Positions 6,001 through 6,443 of a DNA stretch of 6,443 nucleotides are shown here, piece by piece. Origin of the DNA: Kiritimatiellales bacterium (GTDB lineage Bacteria; Verrucomicrobiota; Kiritimatiellia; Kiritimatiellales; Pontiellaceae). The notes beneath the pieces are model-generated. The model was not told where the DNA came from, ran no database searches, and saw nothing but the letters and a program-made list of their open reading frames with translations. The stretch is taken from NCBI GenBank assembly GCA_030621805.1, contig JAUXGY010000107.1:1-6443 (forward strand), given 5' to 3'. The first letter of the stretch is position 1, and each line of letters opens with the position of its first letter. The position numbers and the translations under genes were made by a program.

Positions 6001-6443
6001 TCAGTGTGCTGTTTCGGACTTTTCTTTTTCTGCATTGATACCCACGTCTGGCAAGCGTATTTTTAACCACTCCCTCCCCTCGGCTGTGGTACGAGTGTCT
6101 CTCACGTCGAGAAGCACAAGATTGGTCAGGCCTCCAAGAGACCGTATGCCATCATCCGTTACACCCGTCCCTACCAGTTCCAAGATTTCAATGTGGTCGT
6201 ATCCTGAGATGATCTCCAACCCTGCATCACTGACCCTTGTATGATTCAGGTTGAGTTCCAGCAAATGTTTCAGCTGTTTCACATGCATTAGGCCGAGATC
6301 CGTGACATCTGTGTACGCCAGATAAACTCCGCGCAGCTCTCTCGATCTACCCAGAACCGACAGGTCATCATCTGTGACCCTCGTACTAGCCAAATTGATC
6401 CAAGTAACGTTCCTGTCATAATCCCCTTTTCCTTCGATAGTAC
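6001..6443 (-). CDS. Leucine-rich-repeat protein, C-terminal part (N-terminus beyond window)
   Basis: The frame is open from the right edge to a TGA at 6001-6003, giving 147 readable codons, with no in-frame ATG start that looks like a true beginning. It contains about five LRRs of some 24 residues following 'L..L.L..T.VTD.GL': TRVTDDDL, TDVTDLGL, TRVSDAGL, TGVTDDGI and a final weaker TRTTAEGR. After them comes WLKIRLPDVGI and a charged tail (NAEKEKSETAH), a normal-looking end for this type. These repeats form a curved solenoid that binds proteins, and the repeat style is common in PVC bacteria. Localisation cannot be told because the N-terminus is missing; such proteins are often exported or attached to other domains. 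A start at the TTG at 6393 is unlikely because the repeat register already runs upstream of it (NVTWINLAS). Codon choice looks less GC-biased than in the cytochrome gene. Confidence 0.82.
   Translation of the reverse strand, partial: TIEGKGDYDRNVTWINLASTRVTDDDLSVLGRSRELRGVYLAYTDVTDLGLMHVKQLKHLLELNLNHTRVSDAGLEIISGYDHIEILELVGTGVTDDGIRSLGGLTNLVLLDVRDTRTTAEGREWLKIRLPDVGINAEKEKSETAH

Noticed and set aside
5829..6244. ORFs of 68 codons (minus, 5829-6035) and 127 codons (plus, 5861-6244)
   Set aside because: The first is an out-of-frame reading of the remnant with arginine-rich, unstructured sequence. The second is antisense to the LRR gene, whose repeat pattern is unmistakable.

Overview
The window comes from a moderately GC-rich bacterial chromosome, most likely of the Planctomycetota–Verrucomicrobiota–Kiritimatiellota–Lentisphaerota (PVC) group. 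This is inferred from gene style: a membrane-anchored Hanks-type kinase with HLD and DWG motifs, a periplasmic multiheme cytochrome fused to HEAT and TPR repeats, and a leucine-rich-repeat protein with 'T.VTD.GL'-type repeats. No rRNA, tRNA, CRISPR array or intact insertion sequence is visible.

Layout. Positions 1-1704 (minus) hold the first 568 codons of a serine/threonine kinase-like membrane protein that runs off the left edge. Directly upstream on the same strand, 1718-2359 encodes a HAD-superfamily phosphatase. Its stop codon touches the kinase's ribosome binding site, so the two look like one operon. A short divergent intergenic region follows. On the plus strand come an exported octaheme cytochrome c with HEAT and TPR repeats (2493-4880, possible start at 2400) and, 9 nt later, a polytopic membrane protein with an HELTH zinc-metallopeptidase motif (4890-5600). 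These two probably form the opposite operon. Facing the end of that operon is a 31-codon minus-strand ORF for a tiny single-span membrane protein (5651-5746) with a good Shine-Dalgarno. From about 5757 to 6000 there is no intact gene: a short hairpin at 5816-5828 and, at 5846-6000, what looks like a decayed minus-strand coding remnant. The right edge (6001-6443, minus) holds the C-terminal part of an LRR protein.

How the genes may work together. The cytochrome should sit outside the cytoplasmic membrane, where eight hemes move electrons and the TPR/HEAT half binds a partner. The HELTH protein beside it is a membrane-embedded candidate for processing or quality control of an envelope protein. 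The kinase has a cytosolic kinase domain, one membrane span and a long C-terminal extension, as expected of an envelope-sensing receptor. These links rest on gene order only.

The most striking observation is in the kinase. The usual VAxK lysine is an alanine and the first glycine of the nucleotide loop is missing, while a lysine occupies the third-glycine position. This is the arrangement known from eukaryotic WNK ('with no lysine') kinases. The catalytic Asp, Lys, Asn and metal-binding Asp of the C-lobe are all kept.
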